This document shows, piece by piece, positions 29,058 through 37,993 of a stretch of 64,000 bases of DNA. The DNA lies in contig NZ_QFFK01000002.1 in NCBI RefSeq assembly GCF_003149455.1, positions 248,001 through 312,000 of the forward strand, written 5' to 3'. Position numbers and translations under genes: made by a program. The DNA comes from Chitinophaga deserti (GTDB lineage: Bacteria > Bacteroidota > Bacteroidia > Chitinophagales > Chitinophagaceae). The notes below the pieces were generated by a model. That model ran no database searches. It was not told where the DNA came from and worked only from the letters and a program-made list of their open reading frames with translations. Numbering within the stretch: position 1 is the first letter of the stretch; each line of letters starts with the position of its first letter.

Positions 29058-30275
29058 TTACAATATACTGCGGATAGGCAGCTGTTTTACCATCAGCTCG
29101 TTATTACGCATGAGGAGCAGCTTGGGGCGCGTGCCGATGTTCTTGAGGATATCGCGGTATAGCTGGAGGTTAGTGGTAAAATTATTATTGATGGCTAGCA
29201 CAATATCACCCACTTTAAAGCCCGCCTTTTCTGCCGGGGAATTACGGATCACATCCGTCACCTCAATCCGGTTATCAATCAGGTAAATGATGAGCCCGGT
29301 GTAGGAATAATCGAACTGATCCCGGAAATGGGTATTGGGAATAATATGGATTTCCTTCTTCGCGTAATTGAGGGTAAGGTTGAAGCGCCGCAACAGATCG
29401 TTACCCACCATGCCCGCCAGCGAAGGGTAGGAGGTGATGTTGGTAATATCGTCAAACAGGTAAGTAGGAACGTTGCGGAAGTTGTAGTTGCCGATGCGGA
29501 ACTCAGACATGGTGGTGATGTACATCTGCATTTTACCCCCGAGGCCCTGCGCTTCGGTAGGTATCACCTTAGCTTTACGCTTCACGAGCAGCGAGCTGTC
29601 TTTCACGAACTGGGTACTGAGCAGCAGGCACATGCCCGCGCCGGTATCAAAATAATAGCGGTGGTTGATGTTGCGCTTACCGCTGCGGAGCGGGGCGGTG
29701 ATAACGGGGATAAACGTTAAGTTGGGCTTCATCAGATGCCCGCCGCGCGGGTACTTGAAAGCGCCGTTGGTATACATGGATATCTCTTCCTTGTCGTAAT
29801 CTACCTGCATGATATAACGCGAAAGCAGGCTGTACCCGATGATGCCATCGATCTGTATGCCATATACCTGGCTGATGAGTTCGTAATTGTTGATATGGAA
29901 ATCGAGGCTGTCCGCAGTGAGGCCGGGAAGGTGCAGGGTATTGTCTGCCGCATACACGATATTCTTGCTGGCCACCAGCCCGCGCACCACTTTATCGGAA
30001 GGGGTAAGCTTGAGGCCGAGGCGAACGCAGGTAGTAGTGTCGAGCGAGATGCCGGCGCTGCCGGTATCCAGGAGAAACTGGAGGGTATCGGGGTGATCGT
30101 TAAGCCGGGCCGACAATACAACCACGCCCCCGTAATACTGCTTGAAGGGAAAGCGGGCCACCAACCGTGCTTCGGGCTCTTTGGTGTTTTCGGTATCCTG
30201 GGCGGATATATTACTCGGGACATACAGCAGGCTCAGGATCAGGATGATAACGTGAAAAATGGATTTGGCTCCCAT
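29058..30275 (-). CDS. Exported retropepsin-like aspartyl protease with PDZ domain
   Basis: A 405-residue exported protein. The ATG at 30275 gives the signal peptide MGAKSIFHVIILILSLLY. Two aspartyl motifs are visible: FLLDTGSAGISLD in the first lobe and YFDTGAGMCLLL in the second, so the two lobes together form a pepsin-type active site from one chain. The C-terminal part (about residues 310-390) is a PDZ domain with VIRNSPAEKAGFKVGDIVLAINN. This pairing of aspartyl protease and PDZ is common in Bacteroidota periplasmic proteins. It lies upstream, on the same strand, of the M16 pair (about 80 bp). Confidence 0.88.
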   Translation of the reverse strand: MGAKSIFHVIILILSLLYVPSNISAQDTENTKEPEARLVARFPFKQYYGGVVVLSARLNDHPDTLQFLLDTGSAGISLDTTTCVRLGLKLTPSDKVVRGLVASKNIVYAADNTLHLPGLTADSLDFHINNYELISQVYGIQIDGIIGYSLLSRYIMQVDYDKEEISMYTNGAFKYPRGGHLMKPNLTFIPVITAPLRSGKRNINHRYYFDTGAGMCLLLSTQFVKDSSLLVKRKAKVIPTEAQGLGGKMQMYITTMSEFRIGNYNFRNVPTYLFDDITNITSYPSLAGMVGNDLLRRFNLTLNYAKKEIHIIPNTHFRDQFDYSYTGLIIYLIDNRIEVTDVIRNSPAEKAGFKVGDIVLAINNNFTTNLQLYRDILKNIGTRPKLLLMRNNELMVKQLPIRSIL

Positions 30276-30393
30276 ATTGATTTGAGGAAAGGTGCGGGGA
30301 CGATTGCCGCCCCTTCCAGTTAAATTTAACACTTCCTCCGTTTTCTACCGCGCTGAAATCTTACAAGCGGCAAAATAATTTATGGGGATAGCC

Positions 30394-30401
30394 TACCTTT
30401 G
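30394..30401 (+). promoter_or_regulatory. -7 promoter box of mqnC (TACCTTTG)
   Basis: An exact TAnnTTTG match, 8 bases before the mqnC start codon, so the transcript would have almost no 5' leader. No -33 TTG is seen at the usual spacing. Confidence 0.5.
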
Positions 30402-30409
30402 CTGCTAAG

Positions 30410-31534
30410 ATGCAATTACAGGATTTATACGGAAAAGCACAACGGTTCGAATTTCTGACGGCGGAAGAAGGCGTATTCATGTTTCAGAACGCGCCCCTGG
30501 CCGAACTGATGGAGATTGCGAATGAGTTGAGGAAGCAGCAGGTACCTTCCGGAAAGGTAACCTGGCAGATAGACAGGAACGTTAATACCACCAACGTTTG
30601 TACGGCCAACTGCAAGTTCTGCAACTTCTACCGGATACCCGGTCATAAAGAAGCATATATCACTGATATTGAGGAATATAAGGTTAAAATAGAAGAAACG
30701 CTGAAGTACGGGGGCGATCAGTTGCTCCTGCAGGGTGGCCACCACCCCGAGCTGGGCCTCAGCTTCTATGTAAACCTCTTCCGCCAGCTTAAACAGCTGT
30801 ATCCCACGCTGCGCCTCCACACCCTCGGCCCCCCCGAAGTGGCGCACGTTACCAAGCTCGAAAAAAGCACCCACATCGAAGTACTCCGCGCTCTGAAGGA
30901 AGCCGGGATGGACTCCCTCCCCGGTGCCGGTGCCGAAATCCTCAACGACCGTGTCCGCCGCCTTATATCCAAAGGCAAATGCGGCGCAGCCGAGTGGCTC
31001 GATGTAATGAGGGCTGCGCATAAACTCAACATCGCCTCTTCCGCCACCATGATGTTTGGCCACGTGGAAACCGTGCTGGAACGCTTTGAGCACCTCGTCG
31101 ATATCCGGCAGGTACAGTCCGAAAAGCCCGAAGGGCATTACGGCTTCACCGCCTTCATCCCCTGGACCTTCCAGGACGTGGATACCCTCCTGGCCCGTGT
31201 ACGCGGTGTGCATAACACCTCTTCCGCAGAAGAATACATCCGTATGATCGCCATGAGCCGTATCATGCTGCCCAATATCAAAAACATTCAGGCTTCCTGG
31301 CTCACCGTGGGCAAGCAGGTAGCGCAATTGTGCCTCCATGCCGGTGCCAACGACTTCGGTTCTATCATGATCGAGGAAAACGTGGTAAGTGCCGCGGGAG
31401 CGCCTCACCGCTTCACCTACCGCTCCATGCAGGATGCTATCCGTGAAGCAGGTTTTGAACCGCAGCTGCGCAACCAGCTGTACGAGTACCGCAATATCCC
31501 GGAAACGATTCAGGAGCAGGTGATCAACTATTGA
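30410..31534 (+). CDS. mqnC: Cyclic dehypoxanthine futalosine synthase MqnC
   Basis: MqnC is a radical SAM enzyme that cyclises dehypoxanthine futalosine in the futalosine route to menaquinone, the main respiratory quinone of aerobic Bacteroidota. The 374-residue protein carries the CX3CX2C motif in CTANCKFCNFYR (about residues 63-74) and the family stretches LLQGGHHPELGL, HTLGPPEVAHV and PGAGAEILNDRVR. The lone gene, followed by a terminator, means the other mqn genes are elsewhere. The call is firm. Confidence 0.95.
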   Translation: MQLQDLYGKAQRFEFLTAEEGVFMFQNAPLAELMEIANELRKQQVPSGKVTWQIDRNVNTTNVCTANCKFCNFYRIPGHKEAYITDIEEYKVKIEETLKYGGDQLLLQGGHHPELGLSFYVNLFRQLKQLYPTLRLHTLGPPEVAHVTKLEKSTHIEVLRALKEAGMDSLPGAGAEILNDRVRRLISKGKCGAAEWLDVMRAAHKLNIASSATMMFGHVETVLERFEHLVDIRQVQSEKPEGHYGFTAFIPWTFQDVDTLLARVRGVHNTSSAEEYIRMIAMSRIMLPNIKNIQASWLTVGKQVAQLCLHAGANDFGSIMIEENVVSAAGAPHRFTYRSMQDAIREAGFEPQLRNQLYEYRNIPETIQEQVINY

Positions 31535-31555
31535 TCCTACAAAACTTCAGATACA

Positions 31556-31582
31556 CTGCCGGCCATTGCGCCGGCAGTTTTC
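31556..31582 (+). terminator. Rho-independent terminator after mqnC
   Basis: An 8-bp GC-rich stem (CTGCCGGC at 31556-31563 pairing with GCCGGCAG at 31570-31577), six-base loop, followed by TTTTCGTT. It lies 22 bases after the mqnC stop. Confidence 0.85.
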
Positions 31583-31703
31583 GTTAAACCCCTTTCCGAA
31601 CGTTAAAAATTGTCGTTTTCGCACCCTCATAATTTAAACTATTTTTACTATATTTAAACTATGCATAATCTTCTATTTATAGTAAATTTTGGCTTCTTTC
31701 CGG

Positions 31704-31883
31704 TACGCCTCAACTCCTGATCAAGTCCACCTCATCTCCACCTCATCTCCACCTTATCCACGCACTTAACTAATAGTTGTCCCGTAGTTGTCCCGTACAT
31801 GCCCCATAGATAACTACTTCTAATTAAATAGATACCAGCTTGTAATTCCATTCTATATGCTTACAAACCATATTCCTTACCGG
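31704..31883. repeat. 11-bp phased degenerate repeat tract, locus 1
   Basis: This non-coding tract (inside the 545-bp gap 31535-32078) is built of 11-bp units. TCCTGATCAAG (31715) is followed by TCCACCTCATC twice and TCCACCTTATC (31726-31758). After a short break, TAGTTGTCCCG occurs twice (31774-31795), then TACATGCCCCA, TAGATAACTAC, TTCTAATTAAA and so on. All ten units from 31774 to 31883 begin T, then A/T, then G/C. A related tract lies at 55391. No open reading frame crosses it. Function unknown. The rest of the gap holds the mqnC terminator and AT-rich sequence. Confidence 0.7.
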
Positions 31884-32078
31884 ATCCTTCAAGACTCTTT
31901 CAGGGCTTCATGAGGCAGGACCACCTAACGGAAAACACGCAGTTTTATTGTGTTAACCTGTTGCATTGCAATCATTTACAAAACCTTAACAGTTCGGTGA
32001 AAGTAATGTTAAAACCCTCCCGCGCCTGTATCTTTTACAACCATTCCAACGTCTAACTGATATTAAAACACCAATACG

Positions 32079-32732
32079 ATGAAGACCAAGATGAAACTAT
32101 TGAGCGCAGGGATATTGACCGGACTGGTGTTATTCCTCGGCGCATGCTCCAGCACGAAAGTGACATCTTCCTGGAAAGAACCACAAACCTCACTGGACAA
32201 AAGCCAGAAGATCATGGTACTCGGCCTCGTAAACGACCGCGAAGGAAGATTGCGTGGACAGATGGAAAAAGAAATGGTGCTCGCACTCAAAAAGCAGGGC
32301 TACCAGGCCGTTTCCGCATACGATGAATTCGGGCCCAAAGCTTTTAAAGGGCTGAAGGAAGAACAGGCGCTGAACAAACTCCGGAAAGGCGATATCGATA
32401 ATGTGCTGACGATTGTAATGCTCGACAAATCGAAAGAAAAGAGTTACGTTCCCGGTAACAACGGCATCTATGGCCCGTTCGGCGGACCCTATTACGGCCG
32501 CTGGTGGGGTTATTACAACTGGATGTACGGCAGGGTATATGAACCCGGCTATTACACCACCAACACCCGATACTTCCTGGAAAGCAACCTGTACAGCATC
32601 AGGGATAAGCAGCTGCTTTATTCCATACAGACCGAAACCTTTGACCCCGCCTCCGCCGAGCGTATGGCAGTGGTATACACAAACAAGGTGGTATCGGACA
32701 TGGCTAAACAGCAACTTTTCAGCAGAAACTAA
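32079..32732 (+). CDS. DUF4136 outer-membrane lipoprotein
   Basis: A 217-residue lipoprotein. The lipobox is LGACSS (cysteine about residue 23). DUF4136 features follow: KVTSSWKEPQ, KIMVLGLVNDREGRLRGQMEKEM, and AYDEFGPKAF, and the second half is rich in Gly/Tyr/Trp (YYGRWWGYYNWMYG). The family is common in Bacteroidota and has no known activity. The start could be 32079 or the ATG at 32091. A weak promoter-like TATCTTTT lies at 32029. A strong hairpin terminator follows, so the gene is monocistronic. Confidence 0.85.
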   Translation: MKTKMKLLSAGILTGLVLFLGACSSTKVTSSWKEPQTSLDKSQKIMVLGLVNDREGRLRGQMEKEMVLALKKQGYQAVSAYDEFGPKAFKGLKEEQALNKLRKGDIDNVLTIVMLDKSKEKSYVPGNNGIYGPFGGPYYGRWWGYYNWMYGRVYEPGYYTTNTRYFLESNLYSIRDKQLLYSIQTETFDPASAERMAVVYTNKVVSDMAKQQLFSRN

Positions 32733-32761
32733 GCGTAGTACAGTACCGTCATAATCAAAAT

Positions 32762-32805
32762 CAACAGGTAACTTGCCTCCGGGTGGGTTACCTGTTGGTA
32801 TTTTT
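32762..32805 (+). terminator. Rho-independent terminator after the DUF4136 gene
   Basis: An 11-bp perfect stem (CAACAGGTAAC at 32762-32772 pairing with GTTACCTGTTG at 32787-32797) followed by GTATTTTT. Confidence 0.85.
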
Positions 32806-32838
32806 AGCCGGTTTTATTATGTTTACCCGCCTGACCAT

Positions 32839-33390
32839 ATGTTAGAAATACCTGTCAATACCGAAATCCGGCTGCGCCAGCTGCAAACGGAAGATGCGCC
32901 GGCCCTTTTCCGGCTTATACATGATTCCCGCAAAACCCTCCGGCGGTTCCTGCCCTGGGTCGATTACAATACTTCTGAAGATCATTCCCTCCGGTTTATT
33001 GAACTCATGTTCCGGAAATCGGATGAGCAGGAAGCTGTGGCTTTCGGCATCTGGCATAAGGATGTGCTCTGCGGCGTTATTGACCTCCATGGCTGGGATC
33101 ACATCCTGCAGAAAGCAGAAATAGGGTACTGGATCGTGAATTCACACCAGGGCAAAGGCATCGTAACAGAAGCATGCCGCGCTTTAATTGATTATTCCTT
33201 TTCCACCATGCGGCTCAATAAAGTAGAGATCCGCTTCGTCCTCCAAAACGACAAAAGCGCGCAAATACCCATTAAGCTGGGCTTTGCGCGCGAAGGCATT
33301 TTACGGGAAAGTGCTAAGTTACATGGACAGTATGTAGACATGGTGGTGATGGGGATGCTCCGCCACGACTGGCAGAAAACCCGCACCTAG
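32839..33390 (+). CDS. GNAT N-acetyltransferase (RimJ/RimL type)
   Basis: A 183-residue acetyl-CoA-dependent acetyltransferase. The ATG at 32839 fits the family start (MLEIPVNTEIRLRQLQTEDA); an earlier ATG at 32773 lies inside the preceding terminator. Typical stretches are IGYWIVNSHQGKGIVTEACRALIDY, the acetyl-CoA-binding motif A, and NKVEIRFVLQNDKSAQIPIKLGFAREGIL. RimJ/RimL-type enzymes acetylate protein N-termini such as ribosomal proteins, but many homologues modify other amines; the substrate is not predictable. It converges with the next gene (6 bp between stops). Confidence 0.88.
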   Translation: MLEIPVNTEIRLRQLQTEDAPALFRLIHDSRKTLRRFLPWVDYNTSEDHSLRFIELMFRKSDEQEAVAFGIWHKDVLCGVIDLHGWDHILQKAEIGYWIVNSHQGKGIVTEACRALIDYSFSTMRLNKVEIRFVLQNDKSAQIPIKLGFAREGILRESAKLHGQYVDMVVMGMLRHDWQKTRT

Positions 33391-33396
33391 CACGCC

Positions 33397-34290
33397 TTAA
33401 ATATCGCAGATCTGAACGCCCTGGCGGAGGGAGGCCAGTTTATCTTCCCGCTTGGGAACAAACTCCTGCGCCACGAACCCTTTAAAGCCGGTATCCACCA
33501 CCGCTTTCATAATTGCGGGGTAAAACAGTTCCTGTGTTTCATCAATCTCATTCCGGCCCGGCACACCGCCTGTATGATAGTGGGCGATATACTTCTGATT
33601 CTCACGAATGGTGCGGATCACGTCTCCTTCCATGATTTGCATATGGTAAATATCGTAGAGCAGTTTAAAGCTATCTGATCCAACTGCCTTACAAAGCTCC
33701 ACGCCCCAGTTTGTATGGTCGCACTGGTAATCTTTATGATCTACCTTACTGTTCAGCAATTCCATCACCAGGGTCACCTTTTTCTTTTCTGCATAGCCAA
33801 TTACCTGTTTGAGACCTTCGGCGCAGTTGATGATGCCCTGCTCATCGCTGAGGCCATTGCGGTTTCCGGAGAAGCAGATGAGGTTGGTGAAACCCGCCGC
33901 CGCCGTTTTGTCGATCAATCCCTGATAGAATTCCACCAGTGGTTTGTGGTGTTCCGTACGGTTCCAGCCGCGGGAAATACCCCAGTCTTTATTGATGGCG
34001 CCCACCATGGCGCAGGTGAGGTCGTATTTCTTAATCGTCTCGAACTGTTCGGGCGAGATGATCTCGATGCTTTTAATGCCCATGTCGCGGGCCGATTTAG
34101 CGAGGGTTTCGAGAGGAATACCTCCATAACACCAGGCGCAAACCGAGTGATTTACTTTACCCTTAAGCGGCGCTCCCACAGCAGTTTCGTGGGCGGAAAC
34201 GCGCTCGGAAAGGGAAGACAGAGTGGTGCCTGCCAATGCCATAGTCGCAACTTTTTTAATCGCATCTCTGCGGGATGAAGGTGTTGTCAT
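33397..34290 (-). CDS. Tat-exported hydroxypyruvate-isomerase-like TIM-barrel protein
   Basis: A 297-residue xylose-isomerase-like TIM-barrel protein related to hydroxypyruvate isomerases. The ATG at 34290 gives a twin-arginine signal, SSRRDAIKKVATMALAG, so it is folded in the cytoplasm and exported by Tat. Barrel and metal-site stretches include IKSIEIISPEQFE, LVMELLNSKVDH with a metal Glu, LLYDIYHMQIMEGDV with Asp-x-x-His, and the C-terminal FVAQEFVPKR. Such exported isomerases are common in Bacteroidota sugar metabolism. The exact sugar is unknown. Coding and family are firm; the hydroxypyruvate call is by similarity of motif pattern. Confidence 0.82.
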   Translation of the reverse strand: MTTPSSRRDAIKKVATMALAGTTLSSLSERVSAHETAVGAPLKGKVNHSVCAWCYGGIPLETLAKSARDMGIKSIEIISPEQFETIKKYDLTCAMVGAINKDWGISRGWNRTEHHKPLVEFYQGLIDKTAAAGFTNLICFSGNRNGLSDEQGIINCAEGLKQVIGYAEKKKVTLVMELLNSKVDHKDYQCDHTNWGVELCKAVGSDSFKLLYDIYHMQIMEGDVIRTIRENQKYIAHYHTGGVPGRNEIDETQELFYPAIMKAVVDTGFKGFVAQEFVPKREDKLASLRQGVQICDI

Positions 34291-34512
34291 AACGGGGAAG
34301 GTTTTACAGAAAGTGAAAGTACCTCTTTTTCCCGCTGAATGCAAGCCTGAAATATTGACTGCATACTGGCGGCGGAGCGCATCCAAATGACCAGTTGCAT
34401 TCGTATATACAGGCAGCACGGGCAAGCATTTGGGGGAATTTTCGGCATGTGTGGCCCGGCGAAGTGTAACATTTTGGCGGGCTATTTGATTATATATATA
34501 AAACCCGTGTGT

Positions 34513-34815
34513 ATGGAACGAAAATCTACTCCAAATCTCATCGTTTGCCTGGTGATGGACCTGATAGGTCTGGCCAGTTATGCGGTACCGCTGTTTGGGG
34601 AAGTGAGTGATGTGATCTGGGCGCCAATATCGGCAGTTGTATTCTACCGTCTTTTCGGCGGCCCTGTGGGCCTTTTCGGCGGTGCCTTCAACTTCATTGA
34701 AGAGCTGTTTCCCGGCCTCGATTTCATCCCTACCTTCACCATTGCACGCCTCGTTGTCTACCTCTCCAATTACTGGCAGGAGCAGGGCAAGAAGCGCATC
34801 TTTAACGATTTGTAA
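34513..34815 (+). CDS. Small membrane protein, uncharacterised
   Basis: A 100-residue protein with three hydrophobic segments: NLIVCLVMDLIGLASYAVP, VIWAPISAVVFYRLFGGPVGLFGG and FTIARLVVYLSNYW. The ATG at 34513 is preferred, as the upstream extension from 34387 is not hydrophobic-patterned and lies in the divergent promoter. It resembles small conserved Bacteroidota membrane proteins with no known function. Its 3' end overlaps the convergent DUF3052 gene by 14 bp. Confidence 0.72.
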   Translation: MERKSTPNLIVCLVMDLIGLASYAVPLFGEVSDVIWAPISAVVFYRLFGGPVGLFGGAFNFIEELFPGLDFIPTFTIARLVVYLSNYWQEQGKKRIFNDL

Positions 34816-35200
34816 GGCGCCAGACGAGCTTCAGGCCAGACCAGACGCCGTCTACCGCACAAACCTTTACGTCTACCAGCCCTAACCCCAGGGCCACTCC
34901 CCGGATCACATCTTCCGTTATATCCGTGGGCAGGCCGGAGGATTTTTTCGGCCAGCTAACCCAAATCATCCCATCCTTGGGGATTTCATCTGCCAACACC
35001 GGCAATTCCCTTTCCAGCAAAGCCTTTTCCGAATAAAACGCATGTATCATATCCGCATCCTGCTGTACAATTACAGCAGTTACCGGCATGCCCGTCAGCA
35101 GTTCGCGGTAATGCGCCGGGGCATGGAGCACCCGCAGGCGGCTTGCTGGTTTAATGCCCAGCTTTTTGAACAGGGGAGTGCCGGAGTAGCCTTCCGTCAT
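34802..35200 (-). CDS. DUF3052 family protein
   Basis: A 132-residue soluble protein. I chose the ATG at 35200, which gives the family N-terminus MTEGYSGTPLFKKLGIKP; the longer frame from 35350 overlaps the upstream gene's 3' end. A central segment WVSWPKKSSGLPTDITEDVIRGVALGLGLVDVKVCAVDGVWSGLKLVWR matches DUF3052 proteins, which are small and of unknown function. It follows the outer-membrane barrel gene by 40 bp on the same strand and may be co-transcribed, without a clear functional link. Confidence 0.82.
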   Translation of the reverse strand: MTEGYSGTPLFKKLGIKPASRLRVLHAPAHYRELLTGMPVTAVIVQQDADMIHAFYSEKALLERELPVLADEIPKDGMIWVSWPKKSSGLPTDITEDVIRGVALGLGLVDVKVCAVDGVWSGLKLVWRLTNR

Positions 35201-35240
35201 AAAAACGCATTTATGGGAAGTTACTCCATTTCGCAGTTCG

Positions 35241-37961
35241 TCAGAACCGCATGGGAGGCTGGTTGCCGTTTTGCCCGCCAAAGCGGTTAAAGATCCAGGT
35301 GAAGGACAGCATGTAATATCTGCGGAGCACCATGTTCCGGGTGTCTTCAATGTAGTTGTCGGCCACCGTACGGTTCACGCTCACGTTCTGGTTCAGCAGG
35401 TCGTACACCTGGAAGCGCAGGATACCCTGGCGCTTGGGCAGAAACGTTTTCGCTACAGAGCTGTTGATGCGGGTAAACTGCTGATTGTAACCCTCTCCAC
35501 GCCCCGTAGTAGCGGTATAATGCACCTGGGAAGCCACCACCACATCCCACGGCAGCTGGATGCTCGCATCGAGGTTAAGGTCGTAGTTAAAGTACTTCGC
35601 ATTGTTCTGCGGGTTAGCCGAGAAGCGGGCATCGTTGTAATTCACACGTGCCTCCGTTCCTAAAAAGAACTTGTCTTTCACCGACAGATTAAAATTCACG
35701 GTTTGTCCCACAGTGAGGTTGTTCGTGAAATTCTTCTTATCGTTTACATAACTGGGGTCGCGCCGGTATCCCACTTCTGTCGTAAAATTAAAAGCCAGCT
35801 TCTGCGACTTATCCAGCGGGAGGCCGGTTACTGCAAAGGCATTGAGTGAGTAATTCCCGTTCAGGTTCACAGGTTGCACTATCTGCACCCCATCCGGCCG
35901 GAGCGTGTTGCTGTTCACAATCTTGTTCAGGTGCATCATCCCCGTCATCCCCACAAAAAAGCTCCGGTAATTATCCTTGTTGAAAGTATTGTACGTGATG
36001 TTCAGCATGTTGTTAAAAGAAGGCTTCAGGTCAGGATTACCCAGGCGGATGAGCAGCCGGTTCGTAAGATCCGGTACAGGCTGCAACTGCTCCATGGAAG
36101 GCTGCTGGGTATTTCCTCTATACGACATTTTCAGCCGTTTGTTCTGAGAGAAATTATAGGCAAACTGGGCGGTGGGAGAGATGTTGGTTGTGCGCTGCTC
36201 AATGGTTTCTCCTTTGGTAAGGTTACGGCTTTCCAGGAAATTCTGCTGTAGGTTGAAGCCGAGGGTGTAGTTATACTTCAGCTTTTCAGTCCGCAGGTTA
36301 AGCCCTGCCTGATGGTAAGCATTGAGGTTATTAAAATGGTTCGTTAAACTATCGTTGAGAATGTCGTATTCCCCGCCGGGCTTGCTTCTGTCCCAGGTAT
36401 ACCGGTCGGAAGAGCTGAACGAATTATTGTATCCGTAATTGATCTCGAGGTAACGGTCGCGGAATACCGGCTCCGTATAACTGATGCGTACCCCGTAGTT
36501 TCTGGACATATTTTCCGCCTGCACTTTCTGATCAATGGTATCGAGACGGGTTTGCATATTATCAGAAAAGCGGGTGTATGCTTCGTTGAAGGTGGTTACA
36601 TCACTGTTGTTATACGCCAGGTTGAAGTTGGCGCTGAGCGTGCGGCCCTTTTTCCGGAACTTCCTGCGGAAGAGAGCCCCGGTATTGATAATAGGCGTTT
36701 TCGTTTCCGTAAAAGTGGTACTGCGGTTAGTATTTACGGTATCACGGTCGTTATCAAGGGTGGTACTGAGGCGCTGTGATTGATTTTCGCTGTTATTGAA
36801 AGTAAGATTGGGTGTAAGGATCAATGAATAGAAAGAATCGATATCAGATTCTATGCGCATGTTTACATTGTGCGCCATAGCGGTATTCAACCCGTTATTT
36901 CCGCCGAATACGTAGCTGGAGGAATCTTTACTGAAGATATTCTGCCTGTCAGACGAGCCTTCTGATTCCGCCTGGCTGTTATTGACATGATAGCTCCCGT
37001 TCAGCCTGAACTTAGGGTTTGTGCTGTTGTTGAACTGCAACCCTCCGTTCCAGTTGCGGGTAATACCGCTGCCACCGCCGCCCATTCCGCTCATACCTTC
37101 TCCCAGACTGGTTCCGTTGGTATTGTTCCCGCTTCCGATGAAAGCATATTGCTTGTCTTTCCGGAATGCATTGATGTTCATATTGGCAGAAAACCGGCTA
37201 TCGGTTCCATAGCCCGCTGTAGCCCTCCCGAAGAAACCCCTGCGCTTGTTTTCCTTCACAGTGAGGTTGATAACTTTTTCCGTTTGCCCGTCGGAGATGC
37301 CGGTAAACTGTGCCTGATCGCTCTTCTGATCGATGAGCTGTACTTTTTCGAGGATATCGGCAGGCAGGTTGCGTGTGGCCATTTTAGGATCATTCCCGAA
37401 GAAAGGTTTACCATCTACCAGCACTTTCTTCACCGTTTCCCCGCCGGCTTTGATGGTACCATCGCGCTCTACGGTGATGCCCGGCAGCTTCTTCAGCAGC
37501 TCTTCCACCACGGCATTCTCTTTCGTTTTAAATGAGCCTGCGTTGTATTCGATCGTGTCTTCCTTCAGGGTGATGGGTTGCCGATAGCCTTCCACATCTA
37601 TCCGGGCCAGGTTAATCCCCTTGGGGACCATGGCAATGTTTCCTACCGAAATAGAAGAAGCAGTATCGGACACGAGGAGGTGGCGGGAGTAGGGGTCAAA
37701 ACCCATGTAAGATACCACGAGGCGGAGAGGGCCGCGCAGTGTGGCGGTGAGGGTAAACCGGCCGAGGGAGTCCGTCACGGCATGTGCAGCCGTAACGGAA
37801 TCCTTGCCCAACAGGGCCACCGGGGCATTAGGGAGTGCTTCGCGGGTAGACTGGTCCGTCAACCGGCCCGATAGCCGGTACTCGCGAAGCTGCGCACGGG
37901 ATGCGGATGCCATCCCGATTGCCAATATGGTCAACAGGTATATCTGCCAGAGTTTTTTCAT
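35241..37961 (-). CDS. CarboxypepD_reg/outer-membrane beta-barrel protein (TonB-receptor-like)
   Basis: A 906-residue outer-membrane protein. The signal peptide (MKKLWQIYLLTILAIGMASAS) is followed by a carboxypeptidase-regulatory-like domain (about residues 28-110: LSGRLTDQSTREALPNAPVAL). A plug domain follows (about residues 130-235: ENAVVEELLKKLPGITVERDG, VLVDGKPFFGNDPKMATRNLPADIL). The rest (about 300-906) is a long beta-barrel. No TonB box is evident, so it may be a plug-containing barrel of the OMP_b-brl_3 type. It lies 32 bp downstream of a GLPGLI gene and opposite a histidine kinase/regulator pair, so it is probably under their control. Confidence 0.9.
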   Translation of the reverse strand: MKKLWQIYLLTILAIGMASASRAQLREYRLSGRLTDQSTREALPNAPVALLGKDSVTAAHAVTDSLGRFTLTATLRGPLRLVVSYMGFDPYSRHLLVSDTASSISVGNIAMVPKGINLARIDVEGYRQPITLKEDTIEYNAGSFKTKENAVVEELLKKLPGITVERDGTIKAGGETVKKVLVDGKPFFGNDPKMATRNLPADILEKVQLIDQKSDQAQFTGISDGQTEKVINLTVKENKRRGFFGRATAGYGTDSRFSANMNINAFRKDKQYAFIGSGNNTNGTSLGEGMSGMGGGGSGITRNWNGGLQFNNSTNPKFRLNGSYHVNNSQAESEGSSDRQNIFSKDSSSYVFGGNNGLNTAMAHNVNMRIESDIDSFYSLILTPNLTFNNSENQSQRLSTTLDNDRDTVNTNRSTTFTETKTPIINTGALFRRKFRKKGRTLSANFNLAYNNSDVTTFNEAYTRFSDNMQTRLDTIDQKVQAENMSRNYGVRISYTEPVFRDRYLEINYGYNNSFSSSDRYTWDRSKPGGEYDILNDSLTNHFNNLNAYHQAGLNLRTEKLKYNYTLGFNLQQNFLESRNLTKGETIEQRTTNISPTAQFAYNFSQNKRLKMSYRGNTQQPSMEQLQPVPDLTNRLLIRLGNPDLKPSFNNMLNITYNTFNKDNYRSFFVGMTGMMHLNKIVNSNTLRPDGVQIVQPVNLNGNYSLNAFAVTGLPLDKSQKLAFNFTTEVGYRRDPSYVNDKKNFTNNLTVGQTVNFNLSVKDKFFLGTEARVNYNDARFSANPQNNAKYFNYDLNLDASIQLPWDVVVASQVHYTATTGRGEGYNQQFTRINSSVAKTFLPKRQGILRFQVYDLLNQNVSVNRTVADNYIEDTRNMVLRRYYMLSFTWIFNRFGGQNGNQPPMRF

Positions 37962-37993
37962 GAGGGGTGCTGTGTCTTTGTCTTAACTGGGTT

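Noticed and set aside
31704..31883. CRISPR array
   Set aside because: The units are 11 bp and drift in sequence, with no spacers and no cas genes in the window.
32773..32838. Earlier ATG for the acetyltransferase gene at 32773
   Set aside because: It lies in the terminator hairpin of the previous gene and the extra residues do not match the family.
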